Source: Pseudarthrobacter sulfonivorans
GTDB taxonomy: Bacteria; Actinomycetota; Actinomycetes; Actinomycetales; Micrococcaceae
DNA: 64,000 nt
Direction of reading: 5' to 3'
Assembly: GCF_001484605.1 (NCBI RefSeq)
Contig: NZ_CP013747.1
Location: 1,612,001-1,676,000, forward strand
Part shown: positions 1 through 10,290 of the stretch, one piece after another
How the letters are laid out: each line of letters opens with the position of its first letter
Numbering within the stretch: position 1 is the first letter of the stretch
Program-made: the position numbers and the translations under genes
Notes under the pieces: model-generated
What the model was told of the DNA's origin: nothing
The model's input: only the letters and a program-made list of their open reading frames with translations
Database searches by the model: none

Positions 1-58
1 CCGTGCCGCCGGCCGGCTCAGGCCGTGCTGCTGCGCAAAAGTGCGGTACTTTGTGGCC

Positions 59-676
59 ATGGACTTTGGCAACGCCGACAGCTGGGGGGCGGCGATCTAC
101 TTCTGGATCATCCCCGTGGTCCTCGGCGATGCCATCTTCCCGCCCATCCCTTCAGAGATGGTGGTGATTACGGGCGGCGCCCTCTCGGCCGACGGCCGGG
201 CCAACGTCTTCCTTGTGGGGGCACTGTCCGCAGTGGCGTCCTGGGTCGGCGACATGGTGGTGTTCCAGCTCTTCAAACGCCGGCTGAGCCATGTCCTGGA
301 CCGCTGGCGCTGGGGCCGCAAGGTCCATACGGGCATCCATGCGGCCATCGCCAAGGCCGGCCGCTCCTCCACCTACGGAACCATCATCGGCGCCCGCTTC
401 ATCCCCGGCGGGCGGCTGGCGACGTCGGCGGCTTCGGGCATCGCCGACGTTTCGGCACGGGGTTTCAGCCTGTGCGCCGGCCTCGGCGCAGTCCTCTGGG
501 CCAGCTGGCTGGTGGGCCTGGGCTACTTCACGGGATCGGCAACCAACCTGCCGTTCTGGGCGAGTTCGCTGATCGGCGTGGTGCTGGGCCTGGTGATCGG
601 GGCCGCCGTCGGCGTCATTGTCACCCGCCGGCGCGGCACGCGCTCACCCGTGGACGAGCCCGCCCCCGGCGAGTGA
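59..676 (+). CDS. DedA/SNARE-associated (VTT) family membrane protein
   Basis: A 205-residue integral membrane protein of the DedA family, whose members act in membrane lipid or proton homeostasis. Hydrophobic helices are separated by the family's re-entrant motifs: PPIPSE at residues 28-33 and RFIPGGR at 113-119. The C-terminus ends in a basic tail after the last helix. ATG at 59 was chosen; an in-frame GTG at 41 would add six residues and neither has a strong ribosome binding site. The window edge is too close to judge upstream context. The substrate is not predictable from sequence. Confidence 0.85.
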   Translation: MDFGNADSWGAAIYFWIIPVVLGDAIFPPIPSEMVVITGGALSADGRANVFLVGALSAVASWVGDMVVFQLFKRRLSHVLDRWRWGRKVHTGIHAAIAKAGRSSTYGTIIGARFIPGGRLATSAASGIADVSARGFSLCAGLGAVLWASWLVGLGYFTGSATNLPFWASSLIGVVLGLVIGAAVGVIVTRRRGTRSPVDEPAPGE

Positions 677-691
677 GCTAGGACGACTGAG

Positions 692-997
692 CTAAACGGG
701 CGCCCAGCGGCCGCGGTTGCGGCGGAGCACCGTCAGTGAGCCGGTGAGCGCAACGCGTTCGACGGCGTCGCGCATCATCGCTGCCGATTCGCGCGCCTGC
801 TGGTTCTCACCGCTGTATTCGGTCGCCTCCACGAGGAAGCGGAGGTTCAGTTGGGGGACGCCCGCGGCAAGTTCGATCTGGTTTGATTCCACATGGTGAC
901 GGGTCTCCAACGCCTCGACCGCGGCGGCCATCACGGCTTCCGGCGGGTTGCCAGGCTTCAGTCCGGTGATTTTCAGGCGGGTCTGGAACGAAGGCAT
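692..997 (-). CDS. Small conserved hypothetical protein
   Basis: A 101-residue soluble protein beginning MPSFQTRLKITGL and ending in a basic GRWAPV tail. I do not recognise the family. No signal peptide or membrane segment is visible, and the alternating hydrophobic pattern suggests a small alpha/beta fold. It lies downstream of PEP carboxylase on the same strand, 53 bp past that stop codon, so it may be co-transcribed with it. It converges with the DedA gene. An upstream in-frame start at 1021 would add eight residues. Confidence 0.6.
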   Translation of the reverse strand: MPSFQTRLKITGLKPGNPPEAVMAAAVEALETRHHVESNQIELAAGVPQLNLRFLVEATEYSGENQQARESAAMMRDAVERVALTGSLTVLRRNRGRWAPV

Positions 998-1050
998 GCT
1001 TTCAACCCTACCGGCGAGCAAGTGCCCACCGCACGAGCCGGACCGCGGCT

Positions 1051-3873
1051 CTACCCGGTGTTGCGCAGGCCGGCCGCTACGCCGTTGACCGTTATCAGCA
1101 TGGCCCGCTGGAGCCGTTCGTCGATCTCGGCGCCGCTGATGCTCCCGCCTTCGGCGTTCTGGGCAGCCCGCACGCGGCGAAGCAACTCCACCTGCAGGTA
1201 GCTAATGGGGTCCAGGTACTGGTCCCGGATCTCCAGCGACCGCTTGAGCGTCGGCTGGGCGTCCAGGAGCACGTTCTCGCCCGTCAGGTTCTGGATCTCG
1301 GTGACCGTGAGTTCGTACTCTTCACGGATGGCCCGGAAAATGTGGTGCAAATCCTCGGGAACCAGGGTGGCCACGTAGTACCCGGCGATGTCCATGTCCG
1401 TCTTGGCCAGCGTCATCTCCACGTTGGAGACAACCGACCGGAAGAAGTGCCAGTTCTCCATCATCTCCACCAGCTGCGCGGAGTTTCCGGCCTCGCGGGC
1501 AGCCTTCAGGCCCGAGCCCACACCGAACCAGCCCGGGACGATCTGCCGGGACTGGGTCCAGCCGAACACCCAGGGGATGGCACGCAGGCCGCCAAGCCCC
1601 GCCCCGGAATCCGGGCGTTTGGACGGGCGGGAGCCGATGTTCAGCGAGCCCAGCTGCTCCACCGGAGTGGAGGCCAGGAAGTACGCGGGCAGGTCAGGAT
1701 GGTCGATCAGGTTCCGGTACCGGTCGAAGGCGCCGTCGGAGATGATTTCCATAACGTGCCCGTACCGTTCGCGCTGGTCGTCCGACGTGCGCGGATCCCG
1801 GTGCAGGGCCGAGCCCTGGAGCACCGCAGCGAGGGACAGTTCCAGGTTTTCCCGGGCCAGCTCCGGCAGCGAGTACTTGTCCGAGATGACCTCGCCCTGT
1901 TCAGTGAACTTGATCTCGCCTTCCAGCACGCCGTTGGGCTGGGCCATGATGGCGTCGTAGGTGGGTCCGCCGCCGCGGCCCACGGAACCGCCGCGGCCGT
2001 GGAACAACCGGACACGGACGCCATGCTTGGCCGCAACGTCGCGCAGGTTGCGCTGTGTTTTGTGGATCTCCCACTGGCTGGTCATGACACCGGATTCCTT
2101 GTTGGAGTCCGAGTAGCCCAGCATGATTTCCTGGACGTCGCCGCGCAACCGGACCAGGTCGCGGTAGGACGGAACGGACAGCAGCTGGTCCACGATCTCC
2201 GCCGAGGCACGCAGTTCCTCCACGGTCTCCAGCAGCGGCGCGAACCCGATCTTGGCGTAGGGGGCTTCGCCGAACAGGTTGATCAGGCCTGCCTCGCGGG
2301 CCAGGACGGCCGCGGCCAGGACGTCGTCCGCTCCCCGGGTCATCGAAATGATGTAGGTCTCGATGACGTCCGGACCGTACGTGCGCAGGGCGCGGCGGAT
2401 CTCACGGAAGACGTCGTACGTGCCGTCAGCGACGCCGTCGAGCTTAATCGGGTGGCCGGACAACGGCCGGCGTGAGGCGAGCTCCAAGCCCAGCACCTCG
2501 AAGCGTTCCTCACGGCTCAGTTCCGCGTAGCGGATGCCGGGGCCGCCCAGCCGGTCCATCAGCTGGCCAACGGCGTCATGATGGTGGTCGGCGTGCTCGC
2601 GGATGTCCAGCGTGGCCAGGTGCAGGCCGAAGGATGCTACGGCGCGGCGGACGCGGGCCAGCGCGCCATCGGCAGCGAGCGACGCCGAGTGGTTGCGGAG
2701 GGACAGCTCCAGCAGTTCGATGTCGTTGAGGAGTTCCTCGGTGGAGCGGTAGTCACGGCCGTGCTCATGGGTGGAGTCCGCGGCAACCCGCTTGCCCGTG
2801 TTGATGAGCTTGGCCTTGATGCACGTGAGCTTCAGGCGGTACGGCTCCTGGGCGTTGAGCTCCAGGACACGCCGGTCCAGGCCCGGCAGCTTCTTCAGGT
2901 CCGCGTCGATGGAGTCCAGCAGGGTCTGGTCCGCGCCGGACAAGGCGGTGGAGTTGGACAGGATGGAGATCAGCTCATCCATCATCGCGATGCTGATGCG
3001 GACGGCGTGCTGGTTCTGGATCTGCAGGATTTCCCGGGTGACCGCAGCCGTGACGTTGGGATTGCCGTCCCGGTCGCCGCCGATCCAGGAACCAAACCGG
3101 ATGGGTGCGTCCTGGGAGGAGAGGCTGACGCCGTGTTCACCGAGCAGTTCCGAGAAATCCGAGAGCATCTCAGGCATGGCGTCCGTCAGGATGCCGCCGA
3201 GGTAGTAGATCGCGTTGCGGGCCTCGTCCACCGGGGTGGGGCGGACCTGGCGCAGTTCGTCGGTCTGCCACATCTGGTCGATGACCTCCGAAAGCTGGCG
3301 GTCCTGGCGGCGGCGCGCGGTGGTGCCTTCTTTCGTGGGCTCGGCCAGGACATCAGAGAGCTTGCGGATCTTGTCAAGCACGGAACGGCGCGAGGCTTCG
3401 GTGGGGTGGGCGGTGAAGATGGGGCGGACGTCCAGCCCGTTGACCACTTCCTGGAGCACGCCCGGACCAGCCTGAGCGACGATTTCGGTGACGGCCTTGG
3501 CCAGCCACCCGTCCTTCTCCTGCCGGGTCCGCAGGCCGCGGACCCGATGGACCTGCTCGGCCGCGTTGGCAAGGTGGAAGTAGAACGCGAACGCACGCAC
3601 CAAGTCGGTGGCCTGCTCGATCGGCAGGGAGCCGAGCAGTTCGCGGACCTGCTCGACGACGTCGTGCGCGCTCCATGGGCCGGTGGCATCGGCACCGCCG
3701 CGGGCGGCTTCCTTGGACTCCTTGGTAAGGAGGCGGACCTGCTCCACCAGAGCAAGGAGTTCGGGGCCGTGCTGCCGGACCAGGGACTCACCCAGCAGCG
3801 TGGAGACGCGCCGGACGTCGGCCCTCAGTTCAGAGGCAAGGTCGGTTGAGGAATTCATTGCAGTGTTAGCCAT
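1051..3873 (-). CDS. ppc: Phosphoenolpyruvate carboxylase
   Basis: A full-length (940 aa) PEP carboxylase. It makes oxaloacetate from PEP and bicarbonate, replenishing the TCA cycle. Catalytic signatures are all present: AHPTEASRR with the active His near residue 156, [21 protein letters not shown], the glycine-rich [14 protein letters not shown] loop, and a C-terminal NTG like the family's usual end. Start: ATG at 3873, with GAAAG upstream; a longer frame begins at 3912 but its extra 13 residues look non-native. Long open frames on the opposite strand are by-products of GC-rich codons. Presence beside glyoxylate-shunt genes elsewhere in the window fits a flexible anaplerotic metabolism. Confidence 0.97.
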   Translation of the reverse strand: MANTAMNSSTDLASELRADVRRVSTLLGESLVRQHGPELLALVEQVRLLTKESKEAARGGADATGPWSAHDVVEQVRELLGSLPIEQATDLVRAFAFYFHLANAAEQVHRVRGLRTRQEKDGWLAKAVTEIVAQAGPGVLQEVVNGLDVRPIFTAHPTEASRRSVLDKIRKLSDVLAEPTKEGTTARRRQDRQLSEVIDQMWQTDELRQVRPTPVDEARNAIYYLGGILTDAMPEMLSDFSELLGEHGVSLSSQDAPIRFGSWIGGDRDGNPNVTAAVTREILQIQNQHAVRISIAMMDELISILSNSTALSGADQTLLDSIDADLKKLPGLDRRVLELNAQEPYRLKLTCIKAKLINTGKRVAADSTHEHGRDYRSTEELLNDIELLELSLRNHSASLAADGALARVRRAVASFGLHLATLDIREHADHHHDAVGQLMDRLGGPGIRYAELSREERFEVLGLELASRRPLSGHPIKLDGVADGTYDVFREIRRALRTYGPDVIETYIISMTRGADDVLAAAVLAREAGLINLFGEAPYAKIGFAPLLETVEELRASAEIVDQLLSVPSYRDLVRLRGDVQEIMLGYSDSNKESGVMTSQWEIHKTQRNLRDVAAKHGVRVRLFHGRGGSVGRGGGPTYDAIMAQPNGVLEGEIKFTEQGEVISDKYSLPELARENLELSLAAVLQGSALHRDPRTSDDQRERYGHVMEIISDGAFDRYRNLIDHPDLPAYFLASTPVEQLGSLNIGSRPSKRPDSGAGLGGLRAIPWVFGWTQSRQIVPGWFGVGSGLKAAREAGNSAQLVEMMENWHFFRSVVSNVEMTLAKTDMDIAGYYVATLVPEDLHHIFRAIREEYELTVTEIQNLTGENVLLDAQPTLKRSLEIRDQYLDPISYLQVELLRRVRAAQNAEGGSISGAEIDERLQRAMLITVNGVAAGLRNTG

Positions 3874-4025
3874 GGAAACTGTCTTTCGAGGGTTCGGACT
3901 TGGCTCGTACACTGCGCTGGATACTGTGAGCCACGTTACTAGCTATCGATGCTACCTGCACGGGATGGCGAAGGCGGAATCCGTCTCAGATATTGCGCCG
4001 GTCCCCGCCCCTGCCGCGCCGGACG

Positions 4026-4706
4026 TCAGCGGACGATCTTGAAATTGAAATCCGCAGTCCCCAACGCCGACCACAGGCGCAGCCACAGCGGGAGCATCAT
4101 CTCCGCTCCCCGGGCGGTGGTGATGTCTCCGAGGTCAATAATATCGCGGTGGCCCAGCTCCCGGAGAAGCGCCGTCACGGTGTTCTTGGCACCGGCGTCA
4201 TCGCCGGAGACAAACACCGAGTGGTCCCCGCCGCCCAGCCGTCCGGGGTCAACCATCAGCCCTGCGTTCATGGTGTTCAGGGTTTTGACCACCCGCGCCT
4301 CCGGAAACGCGTGCTGGATCCGTTCGGCGTTACTGTCGGTGTTGACCGGGTTCAGCACCGGCGGCATGCCCTGGGAGAAGTCGAGCGGGTTGGAAACGTC
4401 CACCACCACCTTCCCCGACAGGTTGGCCGAACGCGCGGCACTGAGGGCACTCAGTGCGCCCGCTCCGTTCGTTGCATTGACTATCAGTTCCGCCGCGGCT
4501 GCGGCCTCCGCGAACGTTTCCACGGCTATGTGCTGGTTCGCTGCGTGCCATTCGCTGAAGGGCGGCGTGCCCATGGCGTCCGGGGCGCTGCGGGCGAGAG
4601 TCTCTCCCGGGTCGCGGGTGCCCACCACCACGTCGTGTCCCAGCGCGGACAGCGCGCCCGCGAGGGTCCGGCCTGCGAAACCCGTGCCCAGGACCGCGAT
4701 TTTCAT
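4026..4706 (-). CDS. NADPH-dependent F420 reductase-like oxidoreductase
   Basis: A 226-residue Rossmann protein beginning MKIAVLGTGFAGRTLAGAL, the GxGxxG dinucleotide fold at its extreme N-terminus. A KVVVDVSNP strand and a VKTLNTMNAG segment follow, as in the NADP-binding F420:NADPH oxidoreductase family (NADP_oxidoreductase_coq/F420). Many proteins with this domain are annotated this way without proof of F420 use, so the substrate is open. Start: ATG at 4706 directly follows an AAGGAGG-like ribosome binding site; the frame runs further upstream without support. It is divergent from the DUF1684 gene. Confidence 0.75.
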   Translation of the reverse strand: MKIAVLGTGFAGRTLAGALSALGHDVVVGTRDPGETLARSAPDAMGTPPFSEWHAANQHIAVETFAEAAAAAELIVNATNGAGALSALSAARSANLSGKVVVDVSNPLDFSQGMPPVLNPVNTDSNAERIQHAFPEARVVKTLNTMNAGLMVDPGRLGGGDHSVFVSGDDAGAKNTVTALLRELGHRDIIDLGDITTARGAEMMLPLWLRLWSALGTADFNFKIVR

Positions 4707-4832
4707 GGTTCCTCCAAGGTCAGCCGTGGGAGTCCGGAACGATGCTCCGCCGCTTTCGACGTTACTCTCCGCCGCCGGCAAGACAAGGGCTGCGGCAGCA
4801 ACACGGCGCGAGGTCCGTGGTGGAATGGAACC

Positions 4833-5669
4833 ATGGACACCACCGCAACCGCGCAGGTGGAACGCTGGCAGCGTTTCCGCACGAACCGGAGCAAGGCCCT
4901 CGCCACCCGCCACGGCTGGCTGACGCTCACCTCCTTCCAGTGGCTGGAATCCCGGCCCGCCGGCGTCGAACTCGCCCCCGGCCTCTGGTCAACGGACGGC
5001 ACGACGGCGACACTCACCGCTGCGGCGCAGGACGGCCTGACGCTCGTGGAAACCGGCGAGCCCGTGGACGGGACCATTACTGCCTCCCTCGCCAACGAGG
5101 AATCCCTGATGTGGGTGCAGTTCGGCGGCGCGGACGGGCAGCAGGTAGTGGTGGAACTCGCCATGCGCGCGGACCGGTACGCCATCCGGACCCGCGATTC
5201 CGGCTCGCCGGTGCTGACGGAGTTCGACGGCGTTCCCACGTTCGACTACAACGCGGACCTCGTGATTGAGGCGGCCTACGAGGCGTACCCCGAACCGGTG
5301 GCCATCCCGATCGGAACGGCCAATCCGCTGGTGGACGGCGTGCATTATTCAGTGGGCGAAGTCGTTTTCCGGCTGCCGGGGATCGACCATGAGTACCGGC
5401 TGCACGCCGAGGAGGAAAAACTGGGCGCGCTGACCATCACGTTCCATGACGAAACCAACGGCGAATCAACAGATGAGTGGCGGAAGGTCTCCACCCCCAG
5501 GCCGCGGGTTGATGCGGCCGGGAAGGCTTCGGTGGTCCTGGACTTCAACCGGGCCATCAACTATCCCAGCGCCTTCACCCCGTACGGCACCTGCCCCATG
5601 CCCGTGAAAGGCAACAGCCTCGACGCGAAAATCGAAGCCGGCGAAAAGCAACCTCTCCTCGCTGATTGA
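4833..5669 (+). CDS. DUF1684 domain protein
   Basis: A 278-residue cytoplasmic protein. After WQRFRTNRSKALATRHGWLT it shows a beta-rich body and ends in the characteristic DUF1684 C-terminus: LDFNRAINYPSAFTPYGTCP followed by a basic NSLDAKIEAGEK tail. The family's biochemical role is unknown. Start: ATG at 4833 follows GGTGGAATGGAACC. Its stop codon merges into an inverted repeat that may terminate transcription from both sides, because the next gene converges on it. Confidence 0.85.
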   Translation: MDTTATAQVERWQRFRTNRSKALATRHGWLTLTSFQWLESRPAGVELAPGLWSTDGTTATLTAAAQDGLTLVETGEPVDGTITASLANEESLMWVQFGGADGQQVVVELAMRADRYAIRTRDSGSPVLTEFDGVPTFDYNADLVIEAAYEAYPEPVAIPIGTANPLVDGVHYSVGEVVFRLPGIDHEYRLHAEEEKLGALTITFHDETNGESTDEWRKVSTPRPRVDAAGKASVVLDFNRAINYPSAFTPYGTCPMPVKGNSLDAKIEAGEKQPLLAD

Positions 5670-5724
5670 GCGCGAAAGGACACTTAAGCCCAGCGGACCG
5701 GGGCCTCAAATGTCCTTTCGCGCT
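5669..5724. repeat. GCGCGAA-type inverted repeat, copy 1
   Basis: Two near-complementary arms, 5669-5691 and 5701-5724, start AGCGCGAAAGGACA and end GTCCTTTCGCGCT. They form a stem of about 22 bp with a short loop. The element fills the gap between two convergent genes and overlaps the last base of the DUF1684 stop codon. Related copies lie at 34445-34537, 63082-63137 and 63939-63961. Confidence 0.85.
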
Positions 5725-5736
5725 AAGTCGTGGGGG

Positions 5737-6987
5737 TCAGACGATCGCTGAGACGCCGGTGACCGCCCGGCCCACAATGAGCGTGTTGATTTCGAACGAG
5801 CCCTCGTAGGTGTAGATGGCCTCGGCGTCGGCGAAGATTTTGGCCATCCGGTAGTCGGTCACGATGCCGTTGCCGCCCAGGAGGGACCGGCCCAGCGCCA
5901 CTGTCTCGCGCATCCGGGCGCTGGTGTAGGACTTGGCGAGGGCCACCTGCGGCATGTCCGCCACGCCGTCGTCCTGCAGCTGGGCAATACGCGCCATCAT
6001 GGCCATGCTGGCTACGGCGTTGCCCAGCATGGTGACGAGCTGCTGCTGGATGAGCTGGAATTTCGCCAGCGGCCGGCCGAACTGGTGGCGTTCGACGGCG
6101 TACTGCCGGGCGACGTCGAACGCCGCCAGCTGCTGCCCCACCGCCTGCCACCCCACCATGATCCGCGAGCCGCGCAGGAGCTGGTTGGTGTCCTCGAAAC
6201 TGCTGATGCCGGCGAATCGGTCGGCCTCGGCGACCTGGACATCCTTAAGCACAATGTCCGCGTTCTGCACGGTCCGGAGCGCAATCTTGTTCTCGATCCT
6301 GCTCCGGCTCACGCCCGGCAAGGAAGCATCAACGATGAACCCTCGGACCGCGCCCTGCCCGTTGGCAGCCACGGCCTCGTCCTTGGCCCACACGAGCATG
6401 TAGTCGCAGAACGTCCCGTTCCCGATCCAGCGCTTGGCGCCGTTGAGCACCCACGCGTCGCCGTCGTCGTCGGGCTCTCCCGTTGCGCTGGAGATGCGCC
6501 GGGCACTCGTTTCCATCCCGCCGGCAACGTCGGAACCGTGGCCGGGTTCGGTGAGCGCGAATGCGCCCGTGATGCGCAGGCTTGAGGCGTCCGCAAGCAG
6601 CCGCTCTTTCTGGCCGGCCGAACCGAAACCGTAGAGCGACTCCACAAAAAGGTCGTGGTGGACCAGGAAAAATGTTGCGATCGAAGTATCCACACGCGTC
6701 ATCTCTGCGATGACCAGTCCGGCGAAAAGGTTGCTGTAGCCGCGCTGCGCCGGCGTGCTCAGCTCCAGCGCGGCGAGCTTGGGCAGGATGTGCGCCGGGA
6801 ACTCCGCCTTGTTCCACCAGTCCGACGCGTAGGGGGCGATCTCCGTGGCCAGAAACTCCCGCAGCTCGGCCAGTTTGGCCCGCTCCTTCGAGCTGAGGAG
6901 GGACTCGAACGCGAAAAAATCGGCGGTGGGCAACTCGTCGATCGCCGGTTCAGAGCTGGGCGGTCCGGACGTGCCCGGCAGGCTCAT
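5737..6987 (-). CDS. Acyl-CoA dehydrogenase (glutaryl-CoA dehydrogenase-like)
   Basis: A 416-residue FAD-dependent acyl-CoA dehydrogenase. Family marks include [17 protein letters not shown] in the FAD/substrate region, [13 protein letters not shown], and [20 protein letters not shown] near the C-terminus, where the Glu after Tyr matches the catalytic base of the glutaryl-CoA dehydrogenase group. Its ATG overlaps the stop of the upstream SDR gene by 4 bp, so the two are translationally coupled. The pair would carry out the dehydrogenation and 3-hydroxyacyl oxidation steps of a branched-chain or short-chain acyl-CoA pathway. The acyl chain cannot be fixed from sequence. Confidence 0.88.
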   Translation of the reverse strand: MSLPGTSGPPSSEPAIDELPTADFFAFESLLSSKERAKLAELREFLATEIAPYASDWWNKAEFPAHILPKLAALELSTPAQRGYSNLFAGLVIAEMTRVDTSIATFFLVHHDLFVESLYGFGSAGQKERLLADASSLRITGAFALTEPGHGSDVAGGMETSARRISSATGEPDDDGDAWVLNGAKRWIGNGTFCDYMLVWAKDEAVAANGQGAVRGFIVDASLPGVSRSRIENKIALRTVQNADIVLKDVQVAEADRFAGISSFEDTNQLLRGSRIMVGWQAVGQQLAAFDVARQYAVERHQFGRPLAKFQLIQQQLVTMLGNAVASMAMMARIAQLQDDGVADMPQVALAKSYTSARMRETVALGRSLLGGNGIVTDYRMAKIFADAEAIYTYEGSFEINTLIVGRAVTGVSAIV

Positions 6988-7793
6988 TTCGGCCCCATTC
7001 GGATGGCGCCGTCGAGCCGGATGGTTTCGCCGTTGATCATCGCATTCTCCACAATATGGGCCACCAGATTGGCGTATTCGGCGGGCCTGCCCAGGCGGGA
7101 CGGGTGCGGGACCTGCTGGCCCAGGGAAGCCTGGGCTTCGTCGGACAGCGTTGCCATCATGGGTGTTTCGAAGATGCCCGGGGCGATGGTCACCACCCGC
7201 ACCAGGGAGCGGGCCAGCTCCCGGGCCAGCGGCAGTGTCATGGCGGCGACGGCACCCTTGGAAGCGGCGTAGGCCGGCTGGCCGATTTGCCCGTCGAAGG
7301 CAGCCACGGATGCGGTGTTGATCATGACGCCTCGCTCGGCCCCGCCCAGGTCAGTACTGACCGGTTCCGTTGAAACCATGGATGCGGCCGCAAGGCGCAG
7401 CACGTTGAAAGTCCCGACGAGGTTGACCTGGACGACGCGGTTGAACGTGTCCAGCGGGAGGACGCCATCCCGGCCCAGCATCTTGCCCGGGGTGGCGACG
7501 CCGGCGCAGTTCACAACAATCCGGAGCGGCCCCAGGGCTACAGCAGTGTCGACGGCAGCCTGCACCTCAGCCTCGTTGGTGACGTCCGCGGGGGCAAAGA
7601 CAGCTCGTGCCCCCGAACCGCCGGCGGCGTTCAGCGCTGAGGCGTTGAGCTCGGCGGCGTAGGCCGGCCCGGCAGAGGACGGCAGGTCGATCAGCACCAC
7701 CGAGGCGCCGGCGTCGAACAGGCGCTTCGCTGTGGCAGCCCCCAGCCCGGAGGCCCCACCGGTAATCAGCGCGACAGTACCCAAGACGTCCAT
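6984..7793 (-). CDS. SDR family 3-hydroxyacyl-CoA dehydrogenase (HSD17B10-like)
   Basis: A 269-residue classical short-chain dehydrogenase. It has [15 protein letters not shown] for NAD binding, an NCAG motif, and the catalytic Ser followed by YAASK. Overall spacing and the MGPK end resemble type-2 3-hydroxyacyl-CoA dehydrogenase (human HSD10). Start: ATG at 7793 sits behind AAGGAGGATGT, a strong ribosome binding site; a longer reading from 7841 lacks one. It is the first gene of a two-gene operon with the acyl-CoA dehydrogenase, which it overlaps by 4 bp. Confidence 0.88.
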   Translation of the reverse strand: MDVLGTVALITGGASGLGAATAKRLFDAGASVVLIDLPSSAGPAYAAELNASALNAAGGSGARAVFAPADVTNEAEVQAAVDTAVALGPLRIVVNCAGVATPGKMLGRDGVLPLDTFNRVVQVNLVGTFNVLRLAAASMVSTEPVSTDLGGAERGVMINTASVAAFDGQIGQPAYAASKGAVAAMTLPLARELARSLVRVVTIAPGIFETPMMATLSDEAQASLGQQVPHPSRLGRPAEYANLVAHIVENAMINGETIRLDGAIRMGPK

Positions 7794-7842
7794 ACATCCT
7801 CCTTGATGCGGCCCCAACACCATGAGACCGGCGCGGAACATT

Positions 7843-7860
7843 AGTTAGTGAATGTTAACT
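7843..7860. promoter_or_regulatory. Possible operator between SDR operon and GH76 gene
   Basis: An 18-bp stretch with AGTTA and TAACT arms and an 8-bp spacer lies in the divergent promoter region, 50 bp upstream of the SDR start. TetR-type regulators of acyl-CoA operons use sites of this kind. No regulator is adjacent, so this is only suggestive. Confidence 0.3.
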
Positions 7861-7896
7861 GAAATTCCTACGGACCGCACCCACTAGGCTAAATAC

Positions 7897-9066
7897 ATGA
7901 CCATGCCGGATGCCGAACCCGTCGACTGGCAGGCCAGGGCCAACGCAGCGGCCCGCTCCGTCACCGAACTCTTCGGCCAGCGCCTGCTGTTCCTGCCCGG
8001 AACCCACCTCGCCGCCGTGCAATGGCCGTCGAAACACCTCAAGAATCTGTTCCGCCCGTGGCACTACTGGTGGCAGGCGCACTATGTGGACTGTCTGGTG
8101 GATGCAGGGCGCCGCGAACTGGGCAACGGAGCCACCCCTGCGGCCAGGTTCAACGGCCCACGCCACCCAAGCGCCGGCAAGCTCGCGTCCAGGCTGGTCA
8201 CGGGCATCCGGCTGCGCAACGCCAACACCCTCGTCAACAACTACTACGACGACATGGCCTGGCTGGCACTGGCAACGCACCGCCTGCAGCGCCTTGCTGA
8301 GGAGACGCGTAAACCCGGACGCCGCCGCAACGCCAGGGTCCACAAGACCCTGACTCTGCAGTTCGATTCCGCCTCCACCGACGACCTGGGCGGCGGGACC
8401 TTCTGGAGCAAAAAGCGCGATTTCAAGAACACCCCGGCCACGGCCCCTGTGGCGCTCTACTATGCCCGGACAGGCCAGCAGGCCAAGGCGCAGCGGCTGG
8501 TGGACTGGCTCAATGCCGTGCTGTTTGACGAGGCCCGGGGGCTCTACATTGACGGGGCACGGCTCAACGCGGCCGGCGAAGTGGTGGTGGAGAACGCCAT
8601 CTACACCTACAACCAAGGCCCCGTACTGGGAGCCTTGCTGGAGCTCGGCGGCGACGCCAACCTCGCCAGGGCCGCGGCACTGGTGGACGCGGTCGCCAAC
8701 CAGCTCACCGTACCGGGGCAGCGCATCCTCCGCTGCGATGGAACGGGCGACGGCGGACTCTTCACCGGGATTCTCTGCCGGTACCTGGCACTCGCGGCCG
8801 TCGATGCCCGGCTCCCGGAGTCCGCCCGGAACGCCGCGAAGGAGCTCGTGACAGCTACCGCCGAAGCCTTCTGGGCGGGCCGCCGGCCGACCGGCCGCGG
8901 GGCGACATCAGCGGCCGCAGGGTACGTCTTGTTCTCCATCCACGCGGCGCAACCGGCGGACACCACCTACCCGCCAGGTGCCGCCGTCGAACTTTCCACC
9001 CAGCTGCAGGCCTGGATGGTGCTGGAAGCCGCCGCGGCCATCCAGCAAAAACCGCAGACCAATTAG
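7897..9066 (+). CDS. Glycoside hydrolase family 76 (alpha-1,6-mannanase-like)
   Basis: A 389-residue GH76-type (alpha/alpha)6 barrel. The signature NNYYDDMAWLA places the catalytic Asp pair at residues 118-119; IYTYNQGPVLGALLELG and GDGGLFTGILCRYLALAA match later conserved helices. GH76 enzymes cleave alpha-1,6-mannans, such as fungal or mycobacterial-type mannan backbones. No signal peptide is visible, so this one appears cytoplasmic, unlike most fungal-mannan degraders. It stands alone, divergent from the SDR operon. The catalytic pair is intact; the physiological substrate is unknown. Confidence 0.85.
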   Translation: MTMPDAEPVDWQARANAAARSVTELFGQRLLFLPGTHLAAVQWPSKHLKNLFRPWHYWWQAHYVDCLVDAGRRELGNGATPAARFNGPRHPSAGKLASRLVTGIRLRNANTLVNNYYDDMAWLALATHRLQRLAEETRKPGRRRNARVHKTLTLQFDSASTDDLGGGTFWSKKRDFKNTPATAPVALYYARTGQQAKAQRLVDWLNAVLFDEARGLYIDGARLNAAGEVVVENAIYTYNQGPVLGALLELGGDANLARAAALVDAVANQLTVPGQRILRCDGTGDGGLFTGILCRYLALAAVDARLPESARNAAKELVTATAEAFWAGRRPTGRGATSAAAGYVLFSIHAAQPADTTYPPGAAVELSTQLQAWMVLEAAAAIQQKPQTN

Positions 9067-9129
9067 GGCACGCAACAGTTACGTAATGCATGTGATCCTA
9101 ATCACTTCTGGGCCGTGCCGCTTGGTGTC

Positions 9130-9148
9130 TTAGGTATGGCTAACCTAC
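9130..9148. promoter_or_regulatory. DtxR/IdeR-type iron box upstream of fbpA
   Basis: TTAGGTATGGCTAACCTAC matches the 19-bp DtxR/IdeR consensus (TTAGGTTAGSCTAACCTAA) at 16 positions, counting the degenerate S. It lies 83 bp before the iron-binding protein start. The known role is Fe2+-dependent repression of iron-uptake genes, which fits the downstream operon. Confidence 0.8.
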
Positions 9149-9231
9149 AGTTTCACGAGTGAGCCAACCCTAACTCCAGGCTCGCCAGGACCGACGGTCC
9201 GCCAGACTTTTTCCCCAGAAAGTAGCACTCA

Positions 9232-10287
9232 ATGAAGATCCGCAACAGCGCTCTGGCCGGCATCGCACTCGCCGCCACCGCAGCCCTCGGACTGACCGCC
9301 TGCGGCGGCAGCACCACCCCGGCAGCCACCGTCTCCCCGTCCGCGGACGCTAAGGTTTCCGGCGAGATCACGGTCTACAACGCCCAGCACGAATCCATGA
9401 CCAAAGCCTGGGTTGAAGAGTTCAGCAAGGAGACCGGCGTCAAGGTGACCCTGCGCCAGGGGAAGGACACCGAGATGTCCAACCAGATCATCCAGGAGGG
9501 CGACAAGTCCCCGGCTGACGTCTTCATCACCGAAAACTCCCCCGCTATGACCCAGGTGGAAAACGCTGGCCTGTTCGCTGATCTCACTGACGAGGTCAAG
9601 AACAACGTCCCGGCCGAGTACCGCCCGTCCACCAACAAGTGGACCGGCGTCGCAGCCCGCTCCACCGTGTTTGTGTACAACAAGGAAAAGCTCACCGAAG
9701 ACAAACTGCCCAAGTCCCTCTCTGACCTGGCCGGTCCCGAGTGGAAGAGCCGCTGGGGCGCATCGCCGTCCGGCGCCGACTTCCAGGCGATCGTTTCCGC
9801 CTACCTTGAACTCAAGGGCGAGGCCGAAACCGAGAAGTGGCTCACGGCCATGAAGGAAAACGCTAAGGGCTACCAGGGCAACGGTGCGGTCCTGAAGGCC
9901 GTCAACGCCGGTGAAATCGAAGGTGGCGTAATTTACCACTACTACTACTTCGGTGACCAGGCCAAGACCGGCGAGAACTCCAACAACGTGGCCAGCCACT
10001 ACTTCAAGAACCAGGATCCGGGCGCGTTTGTCTCCGTATCCGGCGGTGGCGTGCTGAAGTCCTCCAAGAACAAGGCCGCTGCCGACGCGTTCCTCGCCTT
10101 CATCACGGGCAAGAAGGGCCAGGAGCAGCTGCAGACGGGCAAGGACTTCGAGTACACCGTCGGCGCCGGCGTAGCATCCAACGACAAGTTGGTTCCGCTG
10201 GCCGAACTGCAGGCACCGACAGTTGACTCCTCCAAGCTGAACTCCAAGAAGGTCACGGAGCTGATGACCAAGGCCGGTCTGCTCTAA
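9232..10287 (+). CDS. fbpA: Iron(III) ABC transporter substrate-binding lipoprotein
   Basis: A 351-residue lipoprotein that captures ferric iron for the permease encoded next. The signal peptide ends in a lipobox LTAC with Cys24. The mature part has the FbpA/FutA pattern ITVYNAQHESMTKAWVEEF and GVIYHYYYFGDQ, whose tyrosines match the iron ligands of this class. An ASPSGADFQAIVSAYLELKG helix and a C-terminal KKVTELMTKAGLL complete it. It is the first gene of a three-gene fbp operon; the DtxR box upstream indicates iron repression. Confidence 0.92.
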   Translation: MKIRNSALAGIALAATAALGLTACGGSTTPAATVSPSADAKVSGEITVYNAQHESMTKAWVEEFSKETGVKVTLRQGKDTEMSNQIIQEGDKSPADVFITENSPAMTQVENAGLFADLTDEVKNNVPAEYRPSTNKWTGVAARSTVFVYNKEKLTEDKLPKSLSDLAGPEWKSRWGASPSGADFQAIVSAYLELKGEAETEKWLTAMKENAKGYQGNGAVLKAVNAGEIEGGVIYHYYYFGDQAKTGENSNNVASHYFKNQDPGAFVSVSGGGVLKSSKNKAAADAFLAFITGKKGQEQLQTGKDFEYTVGAGVASNDKLVPLAELQAPTVDSSKLNSKKVTELMTKAGLL

Positions 10288-10290
10288 CCT

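Noticed and set aside
1342..3849. Long open frames on the + strand across the PEP carboxylase gene
   Set aside because: They are antisense shadows produced by GC-rich codon structure; PEP carboxylase has every catalytic motif.
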